Numbered from the stretch's first letter, positions 55,401 through 63,646 are shown. The stretch: 64,000 bases of DNA from Pseudomonadota bacterium (GCA_029779435.1 JAKPAM010000262.1:1-64000), one strand, 5' to 3'. Numbers and translations: made by a program. Notes: generated from the sequence alone by a model not told the origin.

Positions 55401-55750
55401 GTCAGCGCCGCGCCCTTGTTGCCGCGCTCTTCCTTGTCGACCTGGACGATCAGTTCCTGGCCTTCGCTGATCGCATCCTGGACGCGGGCCTTGCCGCCGT
55501 CGCCATTGCCGCCCTTCAGGTAGGCCTTGGAGATTTCCTTGAACGGCAGGAAGCCGTGGCGTTCCTCACCGTAATTGACGAAGCAGGCCTCGAGGCTGGG
55601 CTCGACGCGGGTGACGACGCCCTTGTAGATGTTGCTCTTGCGGGACTCGTGGCTGGCCGACTCGATGTCGATGTCGATCAGCTTCTGCCCATCGACGATG
55701 GCGACGCGCAACTCTTCCGAGTGCGTCGCATTGAAAAGCATGCGCTTCAT
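52454..55750 (-). CDS. rne: Ribonuclease E
   Basis: Main endoribonuclease and scaffold of the RNA degradosome. The 1098 residues start [20 protein letters not shown], followed by the S1 domain. The DNase-I-like catalytic domain has Asp in [12 protein letters not shown] near 302 and [11 protein letters not shown] near 345, and the zinc-link CPRCNGTG near 403 joins the dimers. The C-terminal ~550 residues are disordered: an Arg/Gly/Glu/Asp-rich block of repeats ([19 protein letters not shown]) and then Ala/Pro/Val-rich sequence, ending in a basic patch. Such tails bind RNA and partner enzymes but vary freely. The start at 55750 fits E. coli Rne; an upstream in-frame ATG at 55771 is unlikely. 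The stop lies inside the TTGAC flank of element copy A. Confidence 0.96.
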   Translation of the reverse strand: MKRMLFNATHSEELRVAIVDGQKLIDIDIESASHESRKSNIYKGVVTRVEPSLEACFVNYGEERHGFLPFKEISKAYLKGGNGDGGKARVQDAISEGQELIVQVDKEERGNKGAALTTFISLAGRYTVLMPNNPRGGGVSRRVEGEDRQELRDTMDQLQIPQGMSLIARTAGIGRSVEELQWDLNYLLQLWRAIDSAAGTTGGPFLIYQESSLVIRAIRDYFTADIGEILIDTADIFEQARQFMAHVMPDNVQRVKRYSDDIPLFSRFQIEHQIETAYSRIVPLPSGGAVVIDHTEALVAIDVNSARSTRGADIEETALRTNLEAADEVARQMRLRDLGGLIVIDFIDMESSKNQREVEQRIKDALHYDRARVQAGKISRFGLMEMSRQRLRPALNEGTHITCPRCNGTGVIRDVESSALHCLRVIQEEAMKENTAVVHAQVPVDVATFLLNEKRGEIAKIEARSKIEVVMVPNKYLETPHYRLERLRHDDERLASYRASYSLADGPTDDNDYLDRKLEPAKTRQEAVVKGVTPPQPAPMPAAPAPAPAPVAAAPVQTSVPVRAASAHSMDPHSGDQGLLGRILNWFRPKAANEASVTGADVPTPSRQVPAAPTSPEGEPRRARDDRSREGRTPREGARDAQGRGRGERGDRSDRGERGERADRQRSDRQRDGRPSRDGQARDGASTVREARDGQASQGEPRAPRAPRNEAAAERPVREPREPRGEGREPKEPRAEGREPREARTEGREGRESRRDNRSEGRTDSRGEGRGEAREGREPREGQDRGEGRPPRGDRGRRDDNRQRPVDAEAGVAAALAETITETVETVETGVEASAPLHGEGAGPDEQRRPRNRRRRGGRRDRDIESPFSTDLPPWPFPKSPDLAPVAVEQAVSAQVDVVTQAAEVEPLAPSAGSDVEPAQATPAPARRPAQRVAAIEPASPAVGVETERPVAPVSSPAPAPIVETPPVAAVAAAPAPAVAASAPASVSSTPDAARSSTASLDATALPGSAEQPARPAPAQAAAVASAAQAATDAAAPEAGRLQDIVSEAGLTWVETKASAFVPEPEVAPAPRPVRRRKPRAVVADEPLQQVETAPPQS

Positions 55751-56292
55751 TTGGAATACGTTCTCCGGCACAGAGTGCGCGATCTGTGCGCATCGTCGGG
55801 AGCCCGAGGAGTCGAACGAGCGTCGAGTTCAGACCCGCCCGGAAAGGGCGGGCGGCAACGCATGGCGCCGTGAGCTCTGGCACGCGCCACGTCGACCCTG
55901 GCGGCGCGCGTCTGGACGAGCGACGGCAGCGCAGCGAGGCAGGGCGGAGGTGGGAGTCAAGGCACGCATGAACCGCGGTTTCTTGTCGACACCAGCGATC
56001 GGCGACGGGCGCCGATGGCGGTCTTGTTCGTTCCGGCTCGGAATTCGGGTATCCCGCGTTCCCGGTCGATCGAGCGAAGGCCGATGCGACGCGGGAACCG
56101 CGTTACAAAATTGTTCTTGCGGTCCGTTCGAGCGCAGGGGGCCGGTAGAATGGCTAATCCCGACCCACCAGCACATCGATCGCCGGCACACCGGTGTCGG
56201 CGTGCGCTTTTGGCGACACCGATCGGCGACGGATCGCCAGTGGCTTGCGACGCATCCTGCATTTGTGCGGACAGCCGGCAAAGTATAGCAAG
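55751..56292. other. Divergent rne/rluC region with a long rne leader
   Basis: About 540 bases, the largest gene-free stretch of the window, between divergent rne and rluC. On the rne side a 7-bp stem CCCGCCC-N5-GGGCGGG lies at 55834-55852, some 85-100 nt before the rne ATG. RNase E genes are known for long 5' leaders with hairpins that tune their own decay, so an autoregulatory leader is likely here. Around 56100-56155 an AT-rich patch (gttacaaaattgttcttg) could hold promoters. No open reading frame here has coding character. Confidence 0.5.
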
Positions 56293-57396
56293 ATGAAAGT
56301 CTTACGCCCAGAAGCTCATAATTCGCCCGCAAGTGCGCCGACAAACGGTCGATCCGGCGGCCAAACGGCATCAAGTCCGCCGGAATCGGCCGACGGGCAG
56401 GCCCACGCGCGGACCGATGCGCAGGTCGCCTACGTCGATATCGACGAGAGCGCGGCCGGCCAGCGCCTGGACAATCTGCTGATCCGGCTGTGCAAGGGGG
56501 TTCCCAAAAGCCACCTGTATCGGCTGATCCGCAGCGGGCAGGTCCGCCTGAACGGCAAGCGCTGCACGGCCGATGCCCGCCTGGCGGAGGGCGATCGCGT
56601 GCGCCTGCCGCCGATGCGCCGGGCCGAGCCCAGCGCGGCGGCGTCGGCGCCTCCGGTCGAATTCCCGGTCATCTTCGAGAACGACGGGCTGATCGTCATC
56701 GACAAACCCGCCGGCGTGGCCGTGCACGGCGGCAGCGGCGTCTCCAGCGGCGTGATCGAGCAATTGCGCGCCGCCAGGCCGCAGGCCCGGTTCCTCGAAC
56801 TCGTGCACCGGCTCGACCGCGACACGTCCGGCGTGATGATGATCGCCAAGAAGCGATCGGCCCTGGTCGAGCTGCAGCGGCAGTTGCGTGAGCGCCTGTC
56901 GGACAAGCGCTACCTGGCGATCGTGCTGGGCCGCTGGCCGCTGCGCAGCAAGCGCCTGACCGATCCGCTGTACAAATTCGTGACGCCGGAAGGCGAACGC
57001 CGCGTGATGGTACGTGCCGACGGCCAGTCCGCCGCGACGACGGTGACCGGCCTGCGCCATGCATCGCTTCCGGGCGTCGGTATCTGTACGCTGGTCGAAT
57101 GCCGGATCGAGACCGGCCGGACCCACCAGATTCGCGTCCATCTGAGCCACGCCGGTTTTCCGTTGCTCGGCGATGAGAAATACGGTGTCTTCGATTTGAA
57201 TAAATCACTTGATAAAATGGGTCATAAACGTATGTTTTTGCATGCTTTCTCTTTGACGATAAGAGAGCCTCTGAGCGGCAGTACGCAGCGATTCGTCTCG
57301 CCGATGCCCGATGCGTTCGAGGGGTTCCTGGATGCAGGCGCGGCCGCTGCGCCCGGCGAAGCTCAGCGAGTCGCCGGCGGCCGGGGGCATCGATGA
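56293..57396 (+). CDS. rluC: 23S rRNA pseudouridine synthase
   Basis: RluC makes pseudouridines at 955, 2504 and 2580 of 23S rRNA in E. coli numbering. The 367 residues contain an N-terminal disordered stretch of ~45, an S4 RNA-binding domain (RLDNLLIRLCKGVPKSHLYR) and the synthase domain with the catalytic Asp in LVHRLDRDTSGVMM near 178 and the RTHQIRVHLSHAG motif. Codons from about 57178 to 57270 are AT-rich and rare for this genome (AAA, TCA, CTT, ATA, AGA) though the protein stays conserved (YGVFDLNKSL). The divergent rne neighbour is the usual arrangement. The stop overlaps the next gene by 4 bp. Confidence 0.94.
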   Translation: MKVLRPEAHNSPASAPTNGRSGGQTASSPPESADGQAHARTDAQVAYVDIDESAAGQRLDNLLIRLCKGVPKSHLYRLIRSGQVRLNGKRCTADARLAEGDRVRLPPMRRAEPSAAASAPPVEFPVIFENDGLIVIDKPAGVAVHGGSGVSSGVIEQLRAARPQARFLELVHRLDRDTSGVMMIAKKRSALVELQRQLRERLSDKRYLAIVLGRWPLRSKRLTDPLYKFVTPEGERRVMVRADGQSAATTVTGLRHASLPGVGICTLVECRIETGRTHQIRVHLSHAGFPLLGDEKYGVFDLNKSLDKMGHKRMFLHAFSLTIREPLSGSTQRFVSPMPDAFEGFLDAGAAAAPGEAQRVAGGRGHR

Positions 57397-58139
57397 CGGC
57401 TGCCTTCCCCGAAACGGACCGCGCCAGCGAAGAAGCCGGTCGCCTCGCCGAGGCCTTTTCGGCCGCCTTCGATCTGGTCGTCTTCGATTGGGACGGGACG
57501 CTCGTCGACTCGACCGGCGCGATCACCGAATCGATCCGCGGGGCCGCCGCCGATCTCGGCCTGGCGATCCCCACGCGCGAACAGGCGAGCCACGTCATCG
57601 GCCTGGGGCTGCACGACGCGTTGCGCCTGGCCGTGCCCGACTTGTCGGTCGAGCGCTTGCCCGCCTTCGTCGAACGATATCGGTTCCACTTCCTGAAGCG
57701 CGATCAGAATTTCCTGCCGTTCGAGGGCGTCAGCGACCTGCTGGCCGAGCTGAACGGATCGCGCCAATGGGTCGCGATCGCCACGGGCAAGTCGCGCGTG
57801 GGCTTGAACCGGGGTCTCGAACAGATGGGGTGGCAGCGCCGGTTCATCACCACCCGTTGTGCCGACGAGGGTCGCCCCAAGCCGGATCCGTGGATGCTGC
57901 TCGACATCTGCGAAGAACTGGGCGTGTCCCCGGCCCGCGCGGTGATGATCGGCGATACCACGCACGACCTGGGCATGGCCCGCGATGCGGGCGCGGCGTC
58001 GGTCGCGGTCACCTACGGGGCGCACCCCCATGCCGAACTGGATGCGTTCGGTGCGACCGCGATCGTGCATTCGGTGACGCAGTTGCGCGATTGGCTCGTT
58101 CCCCGTCTTCGCGTGTCAGGCGAGGGCGTCGCGGAGTGA
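57393..58139 (+). CDS. HAD-family hydrolase (phosphoglycolate phosphatase-like)
   Basis: A 248-residue HAD subfamily IA phosphatase. Motif I is VVFDWDGTLVDST, motif II IATGKSRVG, motif III the Lys in EGRPKPDPWM and motif IV VMIGDTTHDLGMARDAG. The cap is the small helical type of Gph-like enzymes. In many betaproteobacteria a HAD gene sits exactly here between rluC and sppA, but its substrate is not established. The start overlaps the rluC stop (ATGA). Confidence 0.9.
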   Translation: MTAAFPETDRASEEAGRLAEAFSAAFDLVVFDWDGTLVDSTGAITESIRGAAADLGLAIPTREQASHVIGLGLHDALRLAVPDLSVERLPAFVERYRFHFLKRDQNFLPFEGVSDLLAELNGSRQWVAIATGKSRVGLNRGLEQMGWQRRFITTRCADEGRPKPDPWMLLDICEELGVSPARAVMIGDTTHDLGMARDAGAASVAVTYGAHPHAELDAFGATAIVHSVTQLRDWLVPRLRVSGEGVAE

Positions 58140-58546
58140 CCGGCGATGAGGGCGTGCCGCCGCCGCCGGCCGGCAGTGTTCCGCCCGGATGGGGATGGCG
58201 GTCGGTGTGCGCGTCGACGGCACTCGTCGAACGCGGGGCCGGTGTGCGCTTCGCGTGGCCGGGGCAAGGGCGCTCCGAATGGCCCGCGTTCGTCGTGCGG
58301 GCCGATGGGCGCCCGAGCGCGTTCCTGAATCGATGCGCGCACGTACCGGTCGAACTGGACGGCGAACCCGGGCGGTTCTTCGACGATGCCGGCCTATACT
58401 TGGTTTGTGCGACGCATGGTGCGTGCTATGACGCGGCGAGCGGATTGTGCGTCGCGGGCCCTTGCCGGGGTAAGCGCTTGAGCGCGTTGGACGCGATCGA
58501 GCATGACGGCCGGGTCTGGATCCTGATGAACCTCGAGATACGATGA
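58136..58546 (+). CDS. Rieske [2Fe-2S] ferredoxin-like protein
   Basis: A 136-residue soluble Rieske protein with the cluster motifs CAH near residue 67 and CATHGACYD near 92, giving the two Cys and two His ligands. The disulfide cysteines of the bc1 Rieske protein are not both in place, so it fits the ferredoxin-type group. The GTG start at 58136 overlaps the HAD gene stop, and its own stop overlaps sppA. Its electron partner is unknown, and its conservation in this operon is unexplained. Confidence 0.88.
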   Translation: MTGDEGVPPPPAGSVPPGWGWRSVCASTALVERGAGVRFAWPGQGRSEWPAFVVRADGRPSAFLNRCAHVPVELDGEPGRFFDDAGLYLVCATHGACYDAASGLCVAGPCRGKRLSALDAIEHDGRVWILMNLEIR

Positions 58547-59616
58547 TGGAAGACGATTACCAGCCTATCCGCGCAGGCACCCGCGACACGCCCCGCGACA
58601 ACCCCTCGATCCGCGAGGTTCCCGGCGATACCCCGCCCCGGCCGCCGCACGGCGCGGGCAATGGCGAAGCGCCGGGCTGGGAGCGCGGCGTGATCGAAAA
58701 GCTCGCGCTGGGCCTCGTGCAGGAAAAACGCCGAGCACGGCGCTGGGGCATCTTCTTTCGGCTCGTCTATCTGGTCCTGTTCGTCGGCGGCGCACTGCTG
58801 CTGCTGGGCCGCAGTTCGTTGACGGGCGGCGATGACATCGCCAAGGGCCGCCACACGGCTCTGGTCGAACTCAGTGGGGTGATCGCCTCGGAGGGCGAAG
58901 CCAGCGCCGACAACCTCAGCACCGCGCTGCAGAGCGCGTTCAAGGACCGCAATACCGCCGGCGTCGTGCTGCGCATCAACAGCCCCGGCGGCAGCCCGGT
59001 GCAGGCCGGCATCGTGCACGACGAGATCCTGCGCCTGCGCGCCAAGTACCCGAAGGTGCCGCTGTATGCGGTGGTCGAAGAAGTCTGCGCGTCGGGCGGC
59101 TACTACGTGGCCGCGGCCGCCGATCGGATCTTCGTCGACAAGGCGAGCCTGGTCGGGTCGATCGGCGTGCTGATGGATGGCTTCGGCCTCGTCGGCATGC
59201 TCGACAAGCTGGGCATCGAACGCCGGCTTTTGACCGCGGGCCGCAACAAGGGTTTCCTCGACAGCTTCTCGCCGATGGAGGAGCAGCAGCGGCAGTACGC
59301 GCAAAAGATGCTCGACGAGATCCACCAGCAGTTCATCGAGGTGGTCCGCAAGGGGCGCGGCGATCGGTTGAAGGAAACCCCCGATACGTTCAGCGGCCTG
59401 GTCTGGACGGGCTCGCAGAGCATTGGCATGGGGCTGGCCGACGACTATGGCACGGTCAACTCGGTGGCGCGCGACGTGATCAAGGCCGAATCCGTCGTCG
59501 ACTTCTCCACGCGAGAGAACGTCGCCGAGAAGCTCGCGCGGCGGTTGGGCGCGCGCACCGCGGACAGCTTGGCCAACGGCCTGCGCAACGCGGTCGAGGC
59601 ACCGCGTCTGCGCTGA
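58543..59616 (+). CDS. sppA: Signal peptide peptidase SppA (S49 family)
   Basis: Membrane-anchored peptidase degrading cleaved signal peptides. The 357 residues have one N-terminal helix (FFRLVYLVLFVGGALLLLG), the S49 core LRINSPGGSPVQAGIVHDEI, the nucleophile Ser in CASGGYYVAAAADRIF and the general-base Lys in AGRNKGFLDSFSP. The length is that of the half-size, tetramer/octamer-forming type and not of the 67-kDa E. coli enzyme. The first Met overlaps the Rieske stop. Confidence 0.93.
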   Translation: MMEDDYQPIRAGTRDTPRDNPSIREVPGDTPPRPPHGAGNGEAPGWERGVIEKLALGLVQEKRRARRWGIFFRLVYLVLFVGGALLLLGRSSLTGGDDIAKGRHTALVELSGVIASEGEASADNLSTALQSAFKDRNTAGVVLRINSPGGSPVQAGIVHDEILRLRAKYPKVPLYAVVEEVCASGGYYVAAAADRIFVDKASLVGSIGVLMDGFGLVGMLDKLGIERRLLTAGRNKGFLDSFSPMEEQQRQYAQKMLDEIHQQFIEVVRKGRGDRLKETPDTFSGLVWTGSQSIGMGLADDYGTVNSVARDVIKAESVVDFSTRENVAEKLARRLGARTADSLANGLRNAVEAPRLR

Positions 59617-59696
59617 GGGCCGGCGGGGAGGCGCGGAGCCGGCCCCCTGAATCGCTCGCACGGAACGACAAGGACGCCTACCCGCCCGATGGCGGG
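59617..59696. terminator. Two GC hairpins between converging genes
   Basis: GGGCCGGC (59617-59624) with GCCGGCCC (59638-59645), and CCCGCC-CGAT-GGCGGG (59681-59696), in the gap between sppA and the converging methyltransferase. Both are stable stems without U-tracts. A two-way termination role is inferred from position. Confidence 0.4.
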
Positions 59697-59725
59697 CGGC
59701 GTCGGAGCGCGCGGATCGATCGGCG

Positions 59726-60520
59726 CTAACGCCGGTCGCGGCGCGGCGGCGGTGCCCGCCGATCGGCGGGTCGGCGCGGCGCGGTGCTGGCGCGTGGCCG
59801 GGGCTCGGCGAGCAGGCCGAAGACGGCCGGCACCTTTCCCAGCACGGCGGGAGCCTGGCGCCAGTCGGCAATCGTGGCGGTGCGAATCGATTCATCGGCC
59901 AGCGTGAGCGCCGACGCCACGGTCAGCCGCGTGCCGGGCGACAGGCAGGCCAGCAAACCGTCGAACAAGGCCTGCGACCGATAGGGCGTCTCGATCATCA
60001 GGATCGATTCCTCGTTGTGGGCGGATCGCTGCTCGAGCGCCTGCAATCGCCGCTGCCGCTCGTCGGCTTGCGCCGGGACGTAGCCGACGAACGCGAAACG
60101 CTGCCCATCCAGTCCGCTGGCCATCAACGCCAGCAGCAGCGAACTGGGTCCGACCAACGGCACGACGCGGATGCCGGATCGATGAGCCAGCGCGACCAGG
60201 TTGGCCCCGGGATCGGCGACACCCGGACAGCCGGCCTCGGACATCAGGCCGACGTCGCGGCCTTGCTTCAGCGGTGCGAGCAGGGCATCCAGATCCTTTG
60301 CCGGCGTGTGCTCGTTCAGTTCATGGATCTCGATCTGCTGCAACACGTGCGCGGTGGGCACGCGCTTGAGGAACGCCCGGGCGGTCCGGGCATTTTCCGC
60401 GATGAAGCAGTCCAGCCGGGCGGCGACCGCCAGCGTCGGGGCGGGCAAGCACTCCGCGGGCGCCTGCTCGGGCCCCAGCGGAATCGGGATGCAATACAGC
60501 GTGCCGTTGCCGGTGCTCAT
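59726..60520 (-). CDS. RsmI-like SAM-dependent methyltransferase (tetrapyrrole methylase fold)
   Basis: A 264-residue tetrapyrrole-methylase-fold protein. It contains NARTARAFLKR, IHELNEHTPAKDL, the SAM-binding GLMSEAGCPGVADPGANLV and the pocket VPLVGPSSLLLALMASGLDG, followed by FVGYVPA, all as in RsmI, which 2'-O-methylates 16S rRNA C1402. The N-terminus (LYCIPIPLG) differs from canonical RsmI, and a second such paralog is common in Burkholderiales, so it may be a paralog and not RsmI itself. The last ~25 residues are Arg/Pro-rich. The start overlaps the maf stop by 4 bp. Confidence 0.85.
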   Translation of the reverse strand: MSTGNGTLYCIPIPLGPEQAPAECLPAPTLAVAARLDCFIAENARTARAFLKRVPTAHVLQQIEIHELNEHTPAKDLDALLAPLKQGRDVGLMSEAGCPGVADPGANLVALAHRSGIRVVPLVGPSSLLLALMASGLDGQRFAFVGYVPAQADERQRRLQALEQRSAHNEESILMIETPYRSQALFDGLLACLSPGTRLTVASALTLADESIRTATIADWRQAPAVLGKVPAVFGLLAEPRPRASTAPRRPADRRAPPPRRDRR

Positions 60521-61212
60521 ACGCCCAGCGGCGCGAGGCCGGCTTCGGTCAGCAGCGTCGTCAACGCGATCAACGGCAGTCCGACGATCGCCGTCGGGTC
60601 GTCGGACTGCAGCGATTCGATCAGTGCGATCCCCAGCGCCTCGGCCTTCGCCGATCCGGCGCAATCGTACGGCTGTTCGCGACGCAGGTAGGCGTCGATC
60701 TGCGCGGCGCTCAGCGAGCGGAATCGCACGCGCGTATCGACGACGACCGTGCGGTGATAGCTGCCGTCGGCGCGGCGCAGCGTCATGCCGCTGTGGAAGG
60801 TCAGCGTGCGTCCCGAGGCGGCAGTCAACTGCTCGACCGCGCGTGCGTGATCGCCTGGCTTGCCGATGCTCTGGTGCCCGTCGAGCGTTGCAGTCTGGTC
60901 CGAGCCGATGACCAGCGTCGCCGGTGCGGTGGCCGCCAGCGCGTCGGCGACGGCGATGGCCTTCGCCTCGGAGAGCCGGTGCGCGAGTTGCCGCGGTGTT
61001 TCGCCGGGCAATGCCTGCTCGTCGACACGGGGCGCCTGTACGGCGAACGGCAGCCCGAGCCGTTCGAGCAGTTCGCGACGATAGCGCGACGTCGAGGCCA
61101 GAACCAGCGAAGACGTGCGGAGCGGGCGGGAGTCGGGCGGTGCGGTTTCGGCTGGTGCCGTCGCACCGGCGGGGGTGGTGGGCGGCGAAGAAGGGGGAGG
61201 GGCTTGGGTCAC
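60517..61212 (-). CDS. Maf-family nucleoside triphosphate pyrophosphatase
   Basis: A 231-residue Maf protein. The family blocks are SLVLASTSRYRRELLERLG, PRVDEQALPGE, VIGSDQTATLDG and the basic/acidic tract YDCAGSAKAEALG. The YceF subgroup hydrolyses modified dNTPs/NTPs such as m7GTP. The first ~30 residues are Ala/Pro/Thr-rich and absent from homologues, so the real start may be near LRTSSLVLAS. It is divergent from yceD by 53 bp. Confidence 0.88.
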   Translation of the reverse strand: MTQAPPPSSPPTTPAGATAPAETAPPDSRPLRTSSLVLASTSRYRRELLERLGLPFAVQAPRVDEQALPGETPRQLAHRLSEAKAIAVADALAATAPATLVIGSDQTATLDGHQSIGKPGDHARAVEQLTAASGRTLTFHSGMTLRRADGSYHRTVVVDTRVRFRSLSAAQIDAYLRREQPYDCAGSAKAEALGIALIESLQSDDPTAIVGLPLIALTTLLTEAGLAPLGV

Positions 61213-61265
61213 GTTCTGGCGGGCGCGATGATCGGCGGCGATGGGTTGGACATCATAATAACGGC

Positions 61266-61952
61266 ATGACCAAGCACGCTCCTCCCAAAGGCCCGCGCGC
61301 GCGGGCAGACGGATCCGACGCGGATCCCGGCCACGCCGCCGCGAAGACCGCAGCCCGTCCCACGATCGATACGAACGAATTCTGCCGGCTCGCGCAGACG
61401 ATCGAGGACACCACGCCGGTCGCGCGACTGCCTCGGTTGGCGGCCGACCTGTTCGACGAAACCGGCCAGGTCGACTGGCGCCTGCGCGGGTGGCAGACGC
61501 CGGGTGATGACGGGGGTGTCCAGCGGCGGATGCACCTGCACCTGGCCGTGCAGTGCGCCGTGCATTGCGACCGCTGCCTGCAGCGTCTGCCGATCGCCTA
61601 CGAGATCGAACGGGACTACCTGCTGATGCGGACCGAGAAGCAGGCGGCCGAAGTCGATGCCGACATCGACGACTATGACGTGCTGGTCGCCAGCCCGCGC
61701 TTCGACGTGCTCGAACTGGTCGAGGACGAGGCGATCATGGCGCAGCCGCAGCAGGCCGAACACGAGGATTGCGCGCTGCCGGTCGAACTCGATGCCGATG
61801 AGCCGTACGAGCGGCCGAACCCGTTCGCGGCGTTGGCGGCGCTACGCGAGCCGGGGGGTGGCGGGAATGAAGCGGGCGGCCTCCGGAGCGAAGAAGGGGG
61901 CGACGACGGGGGCGACGAGAAGACGGGTGGCGAGGAAGACGCCCCGCGTTGA
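61266..61952 (+). CDS. yceD: DUF177 / YceD large-subunit accumulation protein
   Basis: A 228-residue YceD family protein, which in plants and bacteria promotes 23S rRNA accumulation and in E. coli is co-transcribed with rpmF. The central Cys pair CDRCLQRL near 102 and the surrounding HLHLAVQCAVHCDRC are the DUF177 hallmark. The C-terminal ~35 residues are a Gly/Glu/Asp tail beyond the domain. It ends 22 bp before element copy B, which separates it from rpmF. Confidence 0.9.
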   Translation: MTKHAPPKGPRARADGSDADPGHAAAKTAARPTIDTNEFCRLAQTIEDTTPVARLPRLAADLFDETGQVDWRLRGWQTPGDDGGVQRRMHLHLAVQCAVHCDRCLQRLPIAYEIERDYLLMRTEKQAAEVDADIDDYDVLVASPRFDVLELVEDEAIMAQPQQAEHEDCALPVELDADEPYERPNPFAALAALREPGGGGNEAGGLRSEEGGDDGGDEKTGGEEDAPR

Positions 61953-61973
61953 ACGCGCTCGACGCCGCGGCTC

Positions 61974-62109
61974 GTGAGTCACTCCCGCCTGAAGGCAGGC
62001 GCTTCCTCGCCACCAGCCTGGGGGCGCCTGGCAGGGCACTTTCGGCGCCAGAACGGGCTTGCCTCGCTTGACCTCGTCCTAGAGGGCGAGGTTTGCGCTT
62101 TGGCCCGTG
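61974..62109 (-). mobile_element. Non-coding IS200/IS605-like element, copy B (no tnpA/tnpB)
   Basis: A 136-bp structured element on the minus strand, directly after TTGAC (62110-62114) and ending GCGGGAGTGACTCAC. It aligns along its length with copy A and shares the blocks CACGGGCC, GTTCTGGC-CCGAA, GCGAGGAAGC and GCGGGAG-GACTC. Stems are CGCCTG-AAGG-CAGGCG (61987-62002) at the right end and ACCTCG / CGAGGT (62071-62092) near the left end. It lies between the yceD stop and the rpmF promoter, a place usually occupied by a short operon spacer. No protein is encoded. Confidence 0.5.
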
Positions 62110-62131
62110 GTCAACGTTCACGTGTAAGCCA

Positions 62132-62161
62132 TTGAAATCCCAATCAATTGCTTGCTATAAT
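62132..62161 (+). promoter_or_regulatory. Sigma-70 promoter of rpmF-plsX-fabH
   Basis: TTGAAA (62132-62137), an 18-bp spacer and TATAAT (62156-62161): near-consensus boxes, the best housekeeping promoter seen in the window, in an AT-rich patch. Transcription would start near 62168, leaving a leader of about 127 nt before rpmF that contains a GCCGGC / GCCGGC stem near 62181-62198. Confidence 0.85.
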
Positions 62162-62294
62162 CGCTGATTGACCTTGTGCCGGGCCGGCTCGATCGCCGGC
62201 GCGCTGGCACAGCGTCAGCACTTTTCCCTCAAGATCAACAGGTTGGGCGTCGCCTCATGGGCGCCCGCCATCGATGTGAACAACGGAACTCGAC

Positions 62295-62477
62295 ATGGCC
62301 GTTCAGCAGAACAAGAAATCCCCGTCCAAGCGTGGCATGCATCGCGCGCACGACTTTTTGGCCGCCCCGGCGACCGCGATCGAGCCGACGACCGGCGAGG
62401 TCCACCTGCGCCACCACGTCAGCCCCAACGGCTACTATCGCGGCAAGAAGGTCGTCAAGACCAAGTCGGACGAATAA
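62295..62477 (+). CDS. rpmF: 50S ribosomal protein L32
   Basis: L32, a structural protein of the large ribosomal subunit. The 60 residues begin [20 protein letters not shown], with the helix and [19 protein letters not shown] typical of the family. The four zinc Cys of some L32 proteins are absent, as in other betaproteobacteria. GGAA lies 6 nt before the ATG. It opens the rpmF-plsX-fabH operon; a small GGCCCG / CGGGCC hairpin follows at 62504-62519. Confidence 0.97.
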   Translation: MAVQQNKKSPSKRGMHRAHDFLAAPATAIEPTTGEVHLRHHVSPNGYYRGKKVVKTKSDE

Positions 62478-62605
62478 GCCCTTCACGCGGGCAGATAACA
62501 ACAGGCCCGGCAACGGGCCGTCGCGATCGGGGTCTTCGAGGGCATCAAAAGACGTCGACGTTGAGTTGCACGAGACAATTTGATGCTTGACTTGGCGATC
62601 CGTCG

Positions 62606-63628
62606 ATGAGCGTTCGTCTTGCGGTCGACTGCATGGGCGGCGACCATGGCCTGTCCGTCACCGTTCCGGCCGCACTGTCATTCCTGCAGTCCCATCCTGG
62701 CCACCGCTTGCTGCTGGTGGGTCGCGAGCCGGAAGTCGCCGCAGCGCTGACGCAGCACGGTCAACGCCACCCTTACGACAAGGCGGCGGTCGAGATCCGC
62801 CACGCGGCCGAAGTCGTCGGCATGGACGAAGGGCCCGCGCAGGCGCTGCGCAGCAAGCGCCAGTCGTCGATGCGGATCGCGATCGAACTGGTCAAGTCCG
62901 GCGAGGCCGATGCCGCGATCAGCGCCGGCAACACCGGTGCGTTGATGGCGATCTCGCGGTTCGTCCTCAAGATGCTCGAGGGCATCGAACGGCCGGCGAT
63001 CGCGTTCCAGGTGCCGAACCAGAAGGGCGGCACGACCACCGTGCTGGACCTCGGCGCCAACGTCGATTGCGAGCCGCAGCATTTCCTGCAGTTCGCGATC
63101 ATGGGCGCCGCGCTCGTTACCGCGCTCGACGGCAAGGCGTCGCCGTCGATCGGTCTGCTGAACATCGGCGAAGAGGCGATCAAGGGCAACGAGACCGTCA
63201 AGCAGGCAGCCGAACTGCTGCGCGCCAGCGGCTTGAACTTCCACGGCAACGTCGAAGGCAACGATATCTACGGCGGCGTGTCGGACGTCGTCGTCTGCGA
63301 CGGTTTCGTCGGCAACGTGATGCTCAAGACCTCCGAAGGCGTGGCCAAGATGCTGGGCGCGTTCATCCGCGAGGAATTCGAGCGCAACTGGCTCACCCGG
63401 CTGATGGCAGTGGTCGCCTATCCCGTCCTTCGCCGATTCAAGGATCGCGTCGACCCGGGTCGCTATAATGGCGGCGGTCTCGTCGGATTGCGCGGCGTGG
63501 TCATCAAGAGCCACGGGTCCGCGACGGCGGCGGCTTTCGAAGCCGCGATGCGACGGGCCAGCGACGCTGCCCGCAATCAATTGGTCCAGCGCATCGCCGA
63601 CGCGTTGCCATTGATCAAGACTCCATAG
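62606..63628 (+). CDS. plsX: Phosphate acyltransferase PlsX
   Basis: PlsX converts acyl-ACP to acyl-phosphate, the donor for the first step of phospholipid synthesis. The 340 residues have the family start [19 protein letters not shown], the substrate region [15 protein letters not shown] and the Asn-rich block [15 protein letters not shown]. It lies between rpmF and fabH as in most proteobacteria. Confidence 0.96.
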   Translation: MSVRLAVDCMGGDHGLSVTVPAALSFLQSHPGHRLLLVGREPEVAAALTQHGQRHPYDKAAVEIRHAAEVVGMDEGPAQALRSKRQSSMRIAIELVKSGEADAAISAGNTGALMAISRFVLKMLEGIERPAIAFQVPNQKGGTTTVLDLGANVDCEPQHFLQFAIMGAALVTALDGKASPSIGLLNIGEEAIKGNETVKQAAELLRASGLNFHGNVEGNDIYGGVSDVVVCDGFVGNVMLKTSEGVAKMLGAFIREEFERNWLTRLMAVVAYPVLRRFKDRVDPGRYNGGGLVGLRGVVIKSHGSATAAAFEAAMRRASDAARNQLVQRIADALPLIKTP

Positions 63629-63646
63629 AAAGGCTGACACGACCGC

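Noticed and set aside
62504-62519. GGCCCG-GCAA-CGGGCC hairpin as terminator after rpmF
   Set aside because: It has no U-tract, and rpmF, plsX and fabH are normally one transcript. It may only affect mRNA processing.
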